From the NCBI GenBank assembly GCA_945952065.1, contig CAMFGY010000028.1:1-64000 (forward strand): DNA of 64,000 nucleotides, given 5' to 3'. Numbering within the stretch: position 1 is the first letter of the stretch; the number at the start of each line of letters is the position of its first letter. This stretch comes from an uncultured Burkholderiales bacterium. GTDB taxonomy: Bacteria > Pseudomonadota > Gammaproteobacteria > Burkholderiales > Burkholderiaceae_C. The notes beneath the pieces were generated by a model. The model had not been told where the DNA came from. It saw only the letters and a list, made by a program, of their open reading frames with translations, and made no database searches. This document shows positions 27,282-36,030 of this stretch, piece by piece. Position numbers and translations under genes: made by a program.

Positions 27282-28016
27282 ATGAAAAAACTAGTTTTGA
27301 AGCAGATCGCTATTGCCAGCACCTTGTTGCTCGCTCTGGGTTCGGCTCAGGCGCATGAAGTCAACTACAACGTCGTCACGACATGGCTTGAACCCATGAC
27401 GCAGCCGAATAACAGCATCTTTGAAGGCAGCTTCACTTACAACGAGCACACCCATGCGGTCAGTGGCTTGCGCGGCCGCTTGAGTGAATCGATGACCTCG
27501 CTGGACGCCAACAACACGATGGCTTGGGTGGACTTGAGTCATCAACTGGCATCCTGGTATGACGCGTCGCTGGGAGGCACATTTGCCGCGGTGTTCAAGA
27601 ACGCCACGACCGCGACCTTTTGGGGGGGTGGGTGGACGCCGCAGGAAGGTATCAATGTCGGCAGCGTCTACGCAGGCTTCCCGGTCAAGGCGCAGAACGC
27701 TGGCAATGCCTATGCGTTGATCTTTGTACCCGACGCCCCAACGGCCGCTTTGACGCAAGCCCAGCTTGATCAACTGGCCTACGCCGACTGCGTGCCAACC
27801 GCGCCAGGTGGGATGAGCCAAGGAGGGGGCATGATGGGCTCCGTCTGCATGACTGGCCTCAGCGCTGCGGTGTACGGACAAGCGGGCACGATGAATGGCA
27901 CGCCGCTTTCGCAGACCATTGCCGCGGCAGTGCCGGAACCGAGCAGCTATGCCTTGCTGTTAGCAGGCTTGGGTTGCGTGGCGGGAGTGGCCCGTCGTCG
28001 CGGGCGTCAGGCTTGA
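27282..28016 (+). CDS. PEP-CTERM protein with Met/Cys domain beside the copper receptor
   Basis: The 244-residue product has a signal peptide (LVLKQIAIASTLLLALGSAQA) followed by HEVNYN. A domain of about 185 residues comes next and ends in LAYADC, a Gly/Met-rich stretch (GGMSQGGGMMG) and SVCMTG. A PEP-CTERM signal closes it (AVPEPSSYALLLAGLG with RRRGR). The ribosome site AGGAG at 27271-27275 fixes the ATG. The same domain forms the C-terminus of the large lipoprotein at 30357-33362. The paired cysteines around a Met-rich loop and the adjoining NosA/OprC-type receptor suggest copper binding; this is inference, and no known family was recognised. Confidence 0.7.
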   Translation: MKKLVLKQIAIASTLLLALGSAQAHEVNYNVVTTWLEPMTQPNNSIFEGSFTYNEHTHAVSGLRGRLSESMTSLDANNTMAWVDLSHQLASWYDASLGGTFAAVFKNATTATFWGGGWTPQEGINVGSVYAGFPVKAQNAGNAYALIFVPDAPTAALTQAQLDQLAYADCVPTAPGGMSQGGGMMGSVCMTGLSAAVYGQAGTMNGTPLSQTIAAAVPEPSSYALLLAGLGCVAGVARRRGRQA

Positions 28017-28020
28017 GTCA

Positions 28021-30366
28021 ATGGCTTCACTCGCTTTCTTGAAGTGGCGAGCGCTGCGAAGGGGGGCTGGCCGCCCTTTGCAGTTGACCGTACTGGTGTT
28101 CGGCCTCCTTGGGGTGCCGCATTCCTACGCACGGCCCGCAGGGGGCGCGGTAGAGGCGCCGATGCCGGCCACCTCAGCGGCCTCAGCGGCCTCTGCCCCG
28201 CCAATCCTGGTGAAGCCGTACCCTGCGTCGGTCGAGAAACCCCAGACGCTGCCGCGCTCAGTCACTCACGCCTCATCGGCACGCCATGACGAGCCTTTTC
28301 AGTCTCACCTCAGTCGTCATCAGTTGGCGCGAGCGCGTGCCAGCGGTGGAGACACAGCGCGTCTGTTGCAAGACATTCCGGGGGTCAGTCTGTATGGCGC
28401 GGGCGGAGTTTCAAGTCTTCCAGTGATTCAAGGTCTCGCTGATGATCGTCTGCGAACGCAGGTGGATGGCATGGACTTGGTGGCAGCTTGCCCCAATCAC
28501 ATGAATCCCGCCTTGTCCTATATAGACCCGAGCAACGTCGGCAGTGTCAAGGTTTATGCCGGTATCAGCCCGGTCAGTTCAGGAGGGGACAGCATTGGCG
28601 GATCGATCCAAATCGAAGCCGCGGCCCCCGAGTTTGCCGCAGAAGGCGCACCGGCGTTGCGCAAAGGCACGCTGTCCAGCTTTTACCGAAGCAGTGGCTT
28701 GTCGCGTGGCGCCAATGCCTCGGCCACCCTGGCTACGCATGCGTGGAACATGGCCTTCACCGACGCAAGATCCCAGCAGTCGAATTACCGGGCTGCGGCG
28801 GGTTTCAAACCAGTCGCTGCCGGTTCGGAAGCCGGACGTTTGATTCCCGCAGACGAGGTGGGTTCTTCGGCGTATCGAACCAGCAACCAAGAGTTGCGGC
28901 TGGCGTGGCGGCAAGATCAACACTTGGTGCAGTTGAGCTTTGCGCGGCAAAAGGTGGGCTTTGAAGGGTTCCCCAATCAGCGCATGGACATGACTGACAA
29001 CCGCAGCACCCAGTCCAATCTGCGCTACACCGGCCAGTTCGATTGGGGGCAGTTGAAAGCTCGGTTGTGGCAGCAAGAGGTTAAGCACGCCATGGATATG
29101 GGGCCTGATCGGTACTTCTACGGCTTTGGGATGCCAATGCTGACGGAGGCTACGACCCGTGGCATGCAATTGCAGACTGAAGTCGATGTGAACGACCTGC
29201 ACATGCTGCGCATGGGAGTCGAACGTCAGACCTATGTCCTCTACGACTGGTGGCCCCCTGTGGGAGGCTCCATGGGCCCGAATGCGTTCTGGAACGTCGA
29301 TAACGGCCAGCGCATCCGAGATGGGGCCTATGCGGAATGGCAGGCGGACTGGAGTCCGCAATGGTCGATGTTGAGCGGTGCGAGAGTCGATCGAATCGTC
29401 ACGGATGCCGACAAAGTGCAAGGCTATGACAACGGCTTGGGTGCGATTTGGGGGAAGGATGCCGCTGACTTCAACGCCAGTTCGCGCCATCGAAAAGATG
29501 AGCTGCTCGACCTTGCGATGACGCTGCGCTATCAGCCTCACCTCTCCGCAGGCTATGAGCTGGGTGTGGCTCGCAAGGCGCATGCCCCCAATCTTTACCA
29601 GCGTTATGCATGGTCTACACAGCCTATGGCGGCATTGATGAACAACTTCATGGGGGACGGCAACGGCTATATCGGCAACCTCTCCTTGCGTCCTGAAGTG
29701 GCTCGAAAGCTGGCGCTCACAGGCGCCTGGCAGGACGGTGAGGACGGCACCTGGCAATTGAAAGTCACGCTTCATGCCTCGCACGTTGACGACTTCATCG
29801 ACGCGAAACGGTGTGATTTCGGGCAGTGCAGTTCAGCCAACGTCTCCGCGGTCGAGAGCTTTGTGCTGTTGCAGTACACCAACGTACCCGCCCGGCTTTA
29901 CGGCATGGACCTGTCCGGCCGCAAGCGTTTGCTGATGAGCGAAACAGCGGGAGAGTTGAACGGTTGGTTTGTCTTGAGTCATGTGCGTGGGCGCAATCTG
30001 GCCAGTGGTGATGACCTCTACAACATCATGCCGGACAACATTCGACTGGCCTTGGAGCACAAGGTCGGTGGGTTCACGGCTTCGCTTGAACTCTTGGCCG
30101 TGGCCGCAAAACGGCGGGTCTCAAAGGTACGCAATGAAATAACGACCCCTGGCTACGGCTTGGCTCACTTGCGGGCGAGTTACGAATGGCGCCACGCGCG
30201 GCTCGACCTGGGTCTGGAAAACGTGTTCAACCGTCTCTACTTTCCGCCACTTGGCGGCGCGTATCTGGGGCAAGGCCGGTCCATGACATCGGCCGGCATT
30301 CCTTGGGGCACGGCTGTGCCGGGTCCCGGTCGATCGATCAATATTTCACTCAGCTTATGGTTGTGA
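28021..30366 (+). CDS. TonB-dependent copper receptor, NosA/OprC-type
   Basis: The 781-residue product has an export signal and an N-terminal extension. A plug follows (GGDTARLLQDIPGVSLYGAGG, LPVIQGLADDRLRTQVDGMD) with the diagnostic segment ACPNHMNPALSYIDP, then a beta barrel ending in RSINISLSLWL. The CxxHM segment is the feature I associate with NosA/OprC copper receptors, in which Cys, His and Met ligands bind copper at the outer face. Copper import would supply NosZ. The ATG at 28021 lies four bases after the PEP-CTERM gene, and the stop overlaps the next gene, so the three genes form one operon. Confidence 0.85.
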   Translation: MASLAFLKWRALRRGAGRPLQLTVLVFGLLGVPHSYARPAGGAVEAPMPATSAASAASAPPILVKPYPASVEKPQTLPRSVTHASSARHDEPFQSHLSRHQLARARASGGDTARLLQDIPGVSLYGAGGVSSLPVIQGLADDRLRTQVDGMDLVAACPNHMNPALSYIDPSNVGSVKVYAGISPVSSGGDSIGGSIQIEAAAPEFAAEGAPALRKGTLSSFYRSSGLSRGANASATLATHAWNMAFTDARSQQSNYRAAAGFKPVAAGSEAGRLIPADEVGSSAYRTSNQELRLAWRQDQHLVQLSFARQKVGFEGFPNQRMDMTDNRSTQSNLRYTGQFDWGQLKARLWQQEVKHAMDMGPDRYFYGFGMPMLTEATTRGMQLQTEVDVNDLHMLRMGVERQTYVLYDWWPPVGGSMGPNAFWNVDNGQRIRDGAYAEWQADWSPQWSMLSGARVDRIVTDADKVQGYDNGLGAIWGKDAADFNASSRHRKDELLDLAMTLRYQPHLSAGYELGVARKAHAPNLYQRYAWSTQPMAALMNNFMGDGNGYIGNLSLRPEVARKLALTGAWQDGEDGTWQLKVTLHASHVDDFIDAKRCDFGQCSSANVSAVESFVLLQYTNVPARLYGMDLSGRKRLLMSETAGELNGWFVLSHVRGRNLASGDDLYNIMPDNIRLALEHKVGGFTASLELLAVAAKRRVSKVRNEITTPGYGLAHLRASYEWRHARLDLGLENVFNRLYFPPLGGAYLGQGRSMTSAGIPWGTAVPGPGRSINISLSLWL

Positions 30367-33362
30367 TCACCGCTCAAGCGTTGCGGCGCTATGGTTTGTA
30401 CCTTTCACTTGTTTCGGCCGGGCTCGTGCAAACGGCCTGTGGCGGCGCCGCCGGTTCGGAGGGGGCGCGTGTCCAAGACGAAGCGCAACGGATCGTTTTT
30501 GGCGAAGCCCCGGCGCTAGAGGTGACCGCGAGGGCTTCCGTTCGAGCCACAGCAAGTTCCGCCTTGCCTCCGGTCTACAGCAGCCTGACGCCGGAGGTGT
30601 GCCAGGTCGAGCCCGACAGCGGCCAGGTCACAGGTCTGAGCCAGGGCGAATGCACGATTGCTGCCGATCAGCGCGGGAATGACGCTTACGCGCCGGCAGC
30701 TCAAGCGACTCAGCGCGTGGTCGTGGCGGGCCGGCGTCAAAGCCTCACTGTGGACCTGCCCAAGGCTGTTGAGGTGAACGAGACGGTTCGGATTCAAGCC
30801 CTAGCGAGTTCAGGGCTGCGCCCGCGTTACACAAGCCTTTCACCTGAGTTTTGCAGCGTGGAGGCCGACTCGGGCGAGATCAAGGGAATGGCTGTAGGTA
30901 CATGTCGGGTGCTCGCGCACCAAGAGGGTGATGTGCTGTGGGCGGCTGCGCCGCAGGTCTCGGGGGAATTGAGCGTGAGTCCCAGGGCTCAGGTGCTGGA
31001 GCTTCAGCGTTTGGAAGGACAGCAAGTCGGCGGCAGGGTCAGCGTAAGTGCACGGGCCAGCTCTGAACTGCCTGTGAGCATTCGCAGTTTGACCCCTACC
31101 GTGTGCAGCCTTTCCCCCGGCAGTTCTGTGGCGATCGCTTTGGCCGTCGGCACCTGCACGATCGAGCTCTCTCAGCCAGGCGATTTTCGGTGGGCGCCTG
31201 CCGCAACCTTGACACAGTCCTTCACCATTGGAAAAGGCGAGCAACGCATCAGTTTTGCTGGCGTTGCACCGAGCTTGGTGGCGGGCGGGAGCGCCCTGCT
31301 TCACGCCCAAGCCAGCTCGGCATTGCCCGTGAGCTTTAGTTCGCTCTCGCCGGGCGTCTGCAGCATCAGCGCCGCTGGGCAGGTGTCTGCTTTGCAATCA
31401 GGCCAATGCTTGATTGCCGCCCAGCAAGCGGGAAACATCCACTGGCTCGCCGCTGCACAGGCCACATTGAACTTCCCCATTCAAGGAAAAGGGCAGAGCA
31501 TCGCATTCGCGCCCGTTGCTTCTCTTGTCGCCGGTGAGTCCGCTGGGCTGAAGGCAAACGCAAGCTCCGGTCTGGCGGTGACGTACAGCAGTTTGTCGAG
31601 CTCAGTCTGCAGGGTGGATGGTGTCAGCGGGTGGGTGACAGGACTTATACCCGGTGTTTGCGAGATTGCAGCCGATCAACGCGGCAACGGGGAGTGGGGG
31701 GCGGCGCAACAGGTCAAGCTGTCACTTCAGATCGCGCCAAAGCCCAACCAGCAAGCCAAGCAGACACTGCAATTCGCATCGGCTCCGACCCTGTCGCTTG
31801 GCGCCACAGCAGTTCTTGGTGCGAGCGCCAGTTCGGGCTTGGCGGTGGTGTTCAGCAGCCTCAGTCCCGGGATCTGCAGCGTGCAGTCGACGTCAGGCGT
31901 GGTGAGCGCTCTAGCGACAGGAAGCTGTGTCATCGCTGCCAATCAATCGGGCAATAGCAAATGGTTGCCAGCGTCTCAAGTCACGCAGGAGCTGTGGGTG
32001 CAGGGAAAGGCGCAAAGCGTCGTGTTCTCGGCGGCGCCCTCGCTGTACGTTGGCAGCACGGGCTTTGTTCGCGCTGCTGCGAGTTCCGGCTTGTCGGTGA
32101 TGTACGGCAGCTTGACGGGCGCAGTTTGTAGCGTCGATGCCAACAGCGGGCAAGTGCAAGGCCTGACCCCCGGAAGTTGCAGTGTTTCCGCTACCCAGAG
32201 CGGCAATGCCACCTGGGCAGCCGCAACTGCCGCGACTCAGGTGCTGCTGGTCGGGCCGAATCCGCGGCAGACCCTGAGCTTTAGCCCCGCGCCTGCACTG
32301 ACGTTGGGCGGTTCGGCGACCGTGCGAGCTACGGCCAGTTCCGGACTTGCTGTGAGTTACAGCAGCCTCAGTCCTGGTGTTTGCAACGTTCAGGCCGCAT
32401 CGGGATTCGTGACCAGCAGCGCGCTGGGGGATTGTGTGATCGCGGCCAATCAGGCTGGCAATGGAAATATCAATCCTGCGCCGCAGGTGCAGCTGACCTT
32501 GCCGGTCAACCTCCCTGCAGGCGTGTCGGTACCCGGCATTCCCCAAAGCGTGTCGGCCACCCTGGGCGGCAATATCGGGACCGTGCTCGTTTCCATCGGT
32601 GCGATCGAAAGCGGAGGCATGCCCATTACCCAATACTCAGTTACCTCAAGTCCGCCCGGAATTCAAGTCAAGGCGACCGCAGCACCCATCACGGTGACCT
32701 GCCCGACCAGCTGTGCGGGCTACGCTTTTTCCGTGTCTGCCAACAATGCGGCCGGACAGGGGCGCATCTCGGCCGCGGTGCCTGTGCTGACAACCTTTGA
32801 TGTCACCACGACGTTTTACGAGCCAGATACACAGCCCAGGAACTCGATCTTTGTAGGCTCGTTTACCTTGAACTCCACGACCGGTGCGATCTCGAACTTG
32901 GCCGGGAGGCTGACCGAGTCGATGACGGGCAATGCACTGGGCTCTGCGCCCTTCTTTGACATGACGCAGGTGCCCTTGTCCTATCAACTTCAGTCCTGGC
33001 GCGATACCGGTTTGGGGGGAAGCTTCGCAGCCAGCTTTGCCAAGAACAGTACGAGCACCTTTTCCACTATGGCCGGCGGCGACGGATGGTCGCCGAGGGC
33101 TGGCGTGGATGTGGGGGGCGTTTACGCCGGCTTCCCATCGGCCTATGCCAGCTCAGTCAAGAATTCTTCAATCCTGATCTTTGTTCCAGACAACCCTTTC
33201 GCTGAACTCACGGCCGCGCAGCTCGCCAAACTGGCTTACGCCGACTGCGCCCCTGGCGGCATGATGGGAGCGGTCTGTATGACCGGCACAAACGTCAGTG
33301 GCTATGGTTCGACGGGCACGATGAGCGGCTACCCCCTCTCGCAACGCCTCGTGAAGCGATGA
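30357..33362 (+). CDS. large Ig-repeat lipoprotein with the same Met/Cys domain
   Basis: The 1001-residue product has a hydrophobic signal with a loose lipobox (GLVQTAC). Residues 44-720 hold eight Ig-like repeats of about 84 residues, each with a SSGLxVxYSSLSPxVC core, a second cysteine about 20 residues later in xGxCxIAA, and a GN..W motif. A fibronectin-III-like segment follows (about 720-813). The C-terminal domain from about 814 (TTTFYEPDTQPRNSIFVGSF to LAYADCAPGGMMGAVCMTG) matches the PEP-CTERM protein at 27282 but lacks the sorting signal. The ATG at 30357 overlaps the receptor gene by 10 bases. It looks like a long surface stalk presenting the shared domain. Confidence 0.75.
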   Translation: MVVITAQALRRYGLYLSLVSAGLVQTACGGAAGSEGARVQDEAQRIVFGEAPALEVTARASVRATASSALPPVYSSLTPEVCQVEPDSGQVTGLSQGECTIAADQRGNDAYAPAAQATQRVVVAGRRQSLTVDLPKAVEVNETVRIQALASSGLRPRYTSLSPEFCSVEADSGEIKGMAVGTCRVLAHQEGDVLWAAAPQVSGELSVSPRAQVLELQRLEGQQVGGRVSVSARASSELPVSIRSLTPTVCSLSPGSSVAIALAVGTCTIELSQPGDFRWAPAATLTQSFTIGKGEQRISFAGVAPSLVAGGSALLHAQASSALPVSFSSLSPGVCSISAAGQVSALQSGQCLIAAQQAGNIHWLAAAQATLNFPIQGKGQSIAFAPVASLVAGESAGLKANASSGLAVTYSSLSSSVCRVDGVSGWVTGLIPGVCEIAADQRGNGEWGAAQQVKLSLQIAPKPNQQAKQTLQFASAPTLSLGATAVLGASASSGLAVVFSSLSPGICSVQSTSGVVSALATGSCVIAANQSGNSKWLPASQVTQELWVQGKAQSVVFSAAPSLYVGSTGFVRAAASSGLSVMYGSLTGAVCSVDANSGQVQGLTPGSCSVSATQSGNATWAAATAATQVLLVGPNPRQTLSFSPAPALTLGGSATVRATASSGLAVSYSSLSPGVCNVQAASGFVTSSALGDCVIAANQAGNGNINPAPQVQLTLPVNLPAGVSVPGIPQSVSATLGGNIGTVLVSIGAIESGGMPITQYSVTSSPPGIQVKATAAPITVTCPTSCAGYAFSVSANNAAGQGRISAAVPVLTTFDVTTTFYEPDTQPRNSIFVGSFTLNSTTGAISNLAGRLTESMTGNALGSAPFFDMTQVPLSYQLQSWRDTGLGGSFAASFAKNSTSTFSTMAGGDGWSPRAGVDVGGVYAGFPSAYASSVKNSSILIFVPDNPFAELTAAQLAKLAYADCAPGGMMGAVCMTGTNVSGYGSTGTMSGYPLSQRLVKR
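30486..32505 (+). repeat. eight tandem Ig-like coding repeats of about 252 bp
   Basis: Eight consecutive units of roughly 84 codons start with Q-[SR]-[IVL]-x-F-like strands. Each contains two conserved cysteines, probably a disulfide pair. The copies are diverged, with the last five most alike. Confidence 0.85.
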
Positions 33363-33377
33363 AAGGCGAAGCACCGA

Positions 33378-33403
33378 AGCGCCGTCTCGCGCGAGGCGGC
33401 GCT
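33378..33403 (+). terminator. stem-loop terminator after the copper-receptor operon
   Basis: A stem of about 12 bp (AGCGCCGTCTCG pairing with CGAGGCGGCGCT, one wobble) begins 16 bases after the lipoprotein stop. A short AT-rich stretch follows but no long U-tract. Its position fits a terminator for the operon. Confidence 0.55.
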
Positions 33404-33615
33404 GCAATTTCGATGCAGTTGCGCGGTGGCTGCTCAGTGTTTTGATGCGTTCTTGAACCAGTTCAAGAAAACGCCTTGCTTCTGAGTTGACCGCAGGCTG
33501 CATCGCTCGGCATCATCGACCCCACCCAATCCACGCGCCTTGGCTATGTCCTGAGTGTGCCCTGTCGGGCACTTTTGATGCGTGTTGGCTGTCGTTTGCA
33601 AAAGGGGGATGGCTG

Positions 33616-35199
33616 ATGAAGATATCGCACCTGTCTCTTCGAACGCTGCTCGTCACGGGCTTTGGCATCCTCATAGGCGTGTTGTGCCTTTCAACCGGAC
33701 TGTCGGCGTTGCGGCTGAACGGCATTGGTACTCTGAGCGAGGGCTTGATTCACCAGGACTGGGAAAAGGCCGAGGCCGCGAATTTTTTGAACACCAGGAC
33801 ACGCGCCAACGCACTTCGCACCATGGAGCTGCTGATCACCACAGACCGTGCCGACCGGGAACGAATTCACGCGGAGATTGCCAGCAATAAAGCAGCGATT
33901 GACGGGTCTTTGGAGAAGCTGGAGAAACTGGTCTCACGGCCAGAAGGCCGGGCCATGCTGGCGCAAGTGGTCGAGAGGCGTCGTGCATTTTTGGCCTCAT
34001 TCGGGCGCGTTGGAGCCCTGATCGAACAAGGCCAGCGAGATACGGCGATTCAAGTCATGACTCAAGAGACGCTGCCAGCGATCGCGGCTTTGCAACAGCC
34101 GGTCGAGGCGCTGGCCCAGCTTCAACGTCGTATCGTCGAAGAGAAGGGTGCTTTCATTGAAGCGAGCATCTCATCAACGGTGTTGGCAATCGGCTCACTG
34201 GGCGTGGTGGGCGGCGTGGTGGCACTTTTGGCTGCGGGGCTTGTCATTCGTGCCATTTCGGAGCCGATGCGGCGGGCAGTGGATCTGGCGCAAGCGGTAG
34301 CGTCAGGAGACCTGCGAGGCCCGATAGAAGTGGGTGGCGACAATGAATTTGGTCGTTTGCTGAAGGCCCTGGGTCAAATGAGTGGCAGCCTCAGAGGCAT
34401 CGTGGGCGAGGTCGTCCAGGGAAGCGAGGCGATTTCTGCCGCGTCTTCGCAAATTGCAGCAGGAAACCTTGACTTGTCCCAGCGCACTGAGGAGCAGGCG
34501 GCAGCATTGCAAGAGACAGCCGCCTCCTTGCAGGAAATGGCGGGAACAGTCAAAGAGAATTTCGAGTCGGGTCGCCATGCCAACGCCCTCGCTACCGCGG
34601 CAGCTGAGGTCGCTGCGAGAGGCGGATCCGTGGTTGGCCGCGTCGTCGACACCATGGAGGCCATCGCGGCTTCTTCGCGGCGGATTGCAGACATCATCAG
34701 TGTGATCGACGGCATTGCGTTTCAGACCAACATCCTTGCTTTGAATGCGGCTGTCGAGGCCGCCCGCGCGGGCGAGCAAGGGCGAGGGTTCGCCGTGGTC
34801 GCGGGGGAGGTTCGGAGTTTGGCTGGACGGGCCGCTGTGGCCGCCAAGGAGATCAAGGCTTTGATCGATGATTCGGTCCACAAAGTCGATGATGGGTGTG
34901 CGCTTGTCGAGCAAGCTGGCAGCACCATGGACGAAATCGTAGTTTGTGTGAGGCGAGTTGCCGATCTGATGAAAGAAGTCACCTTGGCCAGCGAGGACCA
35001 AGCGAAGGGCATTGATCAAATCAATCAAGCGGTGGGTCAAATGGATCACGTCACCCAAGGCAATGCCGCATTGGTCGAAGAAGCCGCGTCCTCGGCTGAA
35101 TCTTTGGCGGCGCAGGCCCAAAACCTCCATCAATTGGTCGGGGTGTTTCGCATCAACGCCGAAAGCGCCGCTGCCAGTGAAAAAGGTGCGCGCCTGTGA
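33616..35199 (+). CDS. methyl-accepting chemotaxis protein
   Basis: The 527-residue receptor has a first membrane helix ([20 protein letters not shown]) and a periplasmic four-helix ligand domain with an MLITT-type segment. A second helix (about 185-210), a HAMP linker and a full signalling domain follow, with the conserved [20 protein letters not shown] tip. The ATG at 33616 follows AAAGGGGG. Its stop overlaps the start of a bacteriohemerythrin gene (ATGA), so the two are made together, suggesting a receptor for oxygen, NO or redox state. No Trp/Glu-Phe C-terminal CheR-docking pentapeptide is seen. Confidence 0.9.
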   Translation: MKISHLSLRTLLVTGFGILIGVLCLSTGLSALRLNGIGTLSEGLIHQDWEKAEAANFLNTRTRANALRTMELLITTDRADRERIHAEIASNKAAIDGSLEKLEKLVSRPEGRAMLAQVVERRRAFLASFGRVGALIEQGQRDTAIQVMTQETLPAIAALQQPVEALAQLQRRIVEEKGAFIEASISSTVLAIGSLGVVGGVVALLAAGLVIRAISEPMRRAVDLAQAVASGDLRGPIEVGGDNEFGRLLKALGQMSGSLRGIVGEVVQGSEAISAASSQIAAGNLDLSQRTEEQAAALQETAASLQEMAGTVKENFESGRHANALATAAAEVAARGGSVVGRVVDTMEAIAASSRRIADIISVIDGIAFQTNILALNAAVEAARAGEQGRGFAVVAGEVRSLAGRAAVAAKEIKALIDDSVHKVDDGCALVEQAGSTMDEIVVCVRRVADLMKEVTLASEDQAKGIDQINQAVGQMDHVTQGNAALVEEAASSAESLAAQAQNLHQLVGVFRINAESAAASEKGARL

Positions 35200-35606
35200 G
35201 CTACTTTGCCTGGGCCAAAGACATGGTGATTGATGGTGGCCCCATTGATAAGGATCACCAGCACTTGGTGGATTTGGTCAATGAGTTGCACAGTGCTACC
35301 AGCCTCGGACAAGGCAAAGAGGTGGTCGGCGAAATCCTTGATCGCTTGTTGACCTATACGTCGGAACATTTGACCCGTGAAGAACAACTCATGCGTCTAG
35401 CGGGCTTTCCTGATTTGTTGCGACATCAGCAGGGGCATGCGCGTTTCATTGCGCAGTTGCGGGCATTGAAGTGCCGCTATGACGAGGGAAGTCTCGCTGT
35501 CGCAGCGCAACTCTCGTCCGTTCTGCGCGACTGGCTTTCCCTTCACATACGTCGGTCTGACAAGGAAATGAAGGGGTACCTTCAGAAGCAGGACTCCCGT
35601 GGCTAG
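35196..35606 (+). CDS. bacteriohemerythrin
   Basis: The 136-residue protein carries the full set of di-iron ligands of a hemerythrin domain: His21, His58, Glu62, His77, His81, His117 and Asp122. They lie in the motifs DKDHQH, EHLTREE, HQQGH and HIRRSD. It reversibly binds O2 and can bind NO. The start overlaps the stop of the upstream chemoreceptor gene, so it may deliver O2 or sense it for aerotaxis, and it precedes an NO-response block. The ligand assignment is read directly; the role is inferred. Confidence 0.92.
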   Translation: MSYFAWAKDMVIDGGPIDKDHQHLVDLVNELHSATSLGQGKEVVGEILDRLLTYTSEHLTREEQLMRLAGFPDLLRHQQGHARFIAQLRALKCRYDEGSLAVAAQLSSVLRDWLSLHIRRSDKEMKGYLQKQDSRG

Positions 35607-35624
35607 CTTGCTTCACGAAAAAGC

Positions 35625-35698
35625 CATAAGTTGCATTTCAAATATTGCTTTATGAGGAGTGGCGGCCCATAATAGTTGCGTCAAATATGCAACTTATG
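35625..35698 (+). promoter_or_regulatory. candidate NsrR operator with 12-bp inverted repeat
   Basis: AAGTTGCATTT-C-AAATATTGCTT at 35628-35650 resembles the NsrR consensus AAGATGCATTT-N-AAATGCATCTT, strongly in the left half. In addition CATAAGTTGCAT (35625-35636) is the exact inverted copy of ATGCAACTTATG (35687-35698), enclosing the likely promoter of the DUF2249/nnrS operon. The regulator gene nsrR lies 1.6 kb downstream in the same operon. Confidence 0.6.
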
Positions 35699-35707
35699 GA
35701 GTGCTCC

Positions 35708-36007
35708 ATGTTCTCAACCTCCGCTGTGGCTGACACGGCGCGCAAGCCGGTGATCGATGTTCGTCTGATTGCCCCCCAGCAACGCCACTCACTGATCTTT
35801 CATCGTTTCGAGGGGCTATCGACTGGCGAATGGTTCGAACTTCATAGCGATCATGAGCCATTGCCGCTGAAGCAGCAGTTCCAGTCCTTGTGGCCGAACC
35901 AGTTCGACTGGGAGGTGCTGGAGGCTGGGCCTGTGCAATGGCGCGTTCGAATCACTCGGCGCGTGGATGGCAAGGCTTGTTGTGGGTGCTGTGGCGGTGG
36001 GGCCTGA
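35708..36007 (+). CDS. DUF2249 protein
   Basis: The 99-residue product has the DUF2249 pattern: VIDVRLIAPQQRHSLIFHRF, GEWFELHSDHEPLPLKQQF, then FDWEVLEAGPVQWRVRITR and a cysteine-rich end KACCGCCGGG. The family is common in denitrification and NO-stress operons but its biochemistry is unsettled. The ATG at 35708 is chosen because a GGAG lies six bases before it; two earlier ATGs at 35687 and 35696 lack one. It precedes nnrS by 23 bases. Confidence 0.8.
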   Translation: MFSTSAVADTARKPVIDVRLIAPQQRHSLIFHRFEGLSTGEWFELHSDHEPLPLKQQFQSLWPNQFDWEVLEAGPVQWRVRITRRVDGKACCGCCGGGA

Positions 36008-36030
36008 GCAATCGTCGGGAGTTTGAGTCC

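Noticed and set aside
28579-29784. 401-codon minus-strand open frame
   Set aside because: Shadow of the copper receptor gene; no signal peptide or domain.
30486-32505. Regular repeats as a CRISPR array or non-coding satellite
   Set aside because: The period is about 252 bp, in frame and diverged at codon level, so these are protein repeats.
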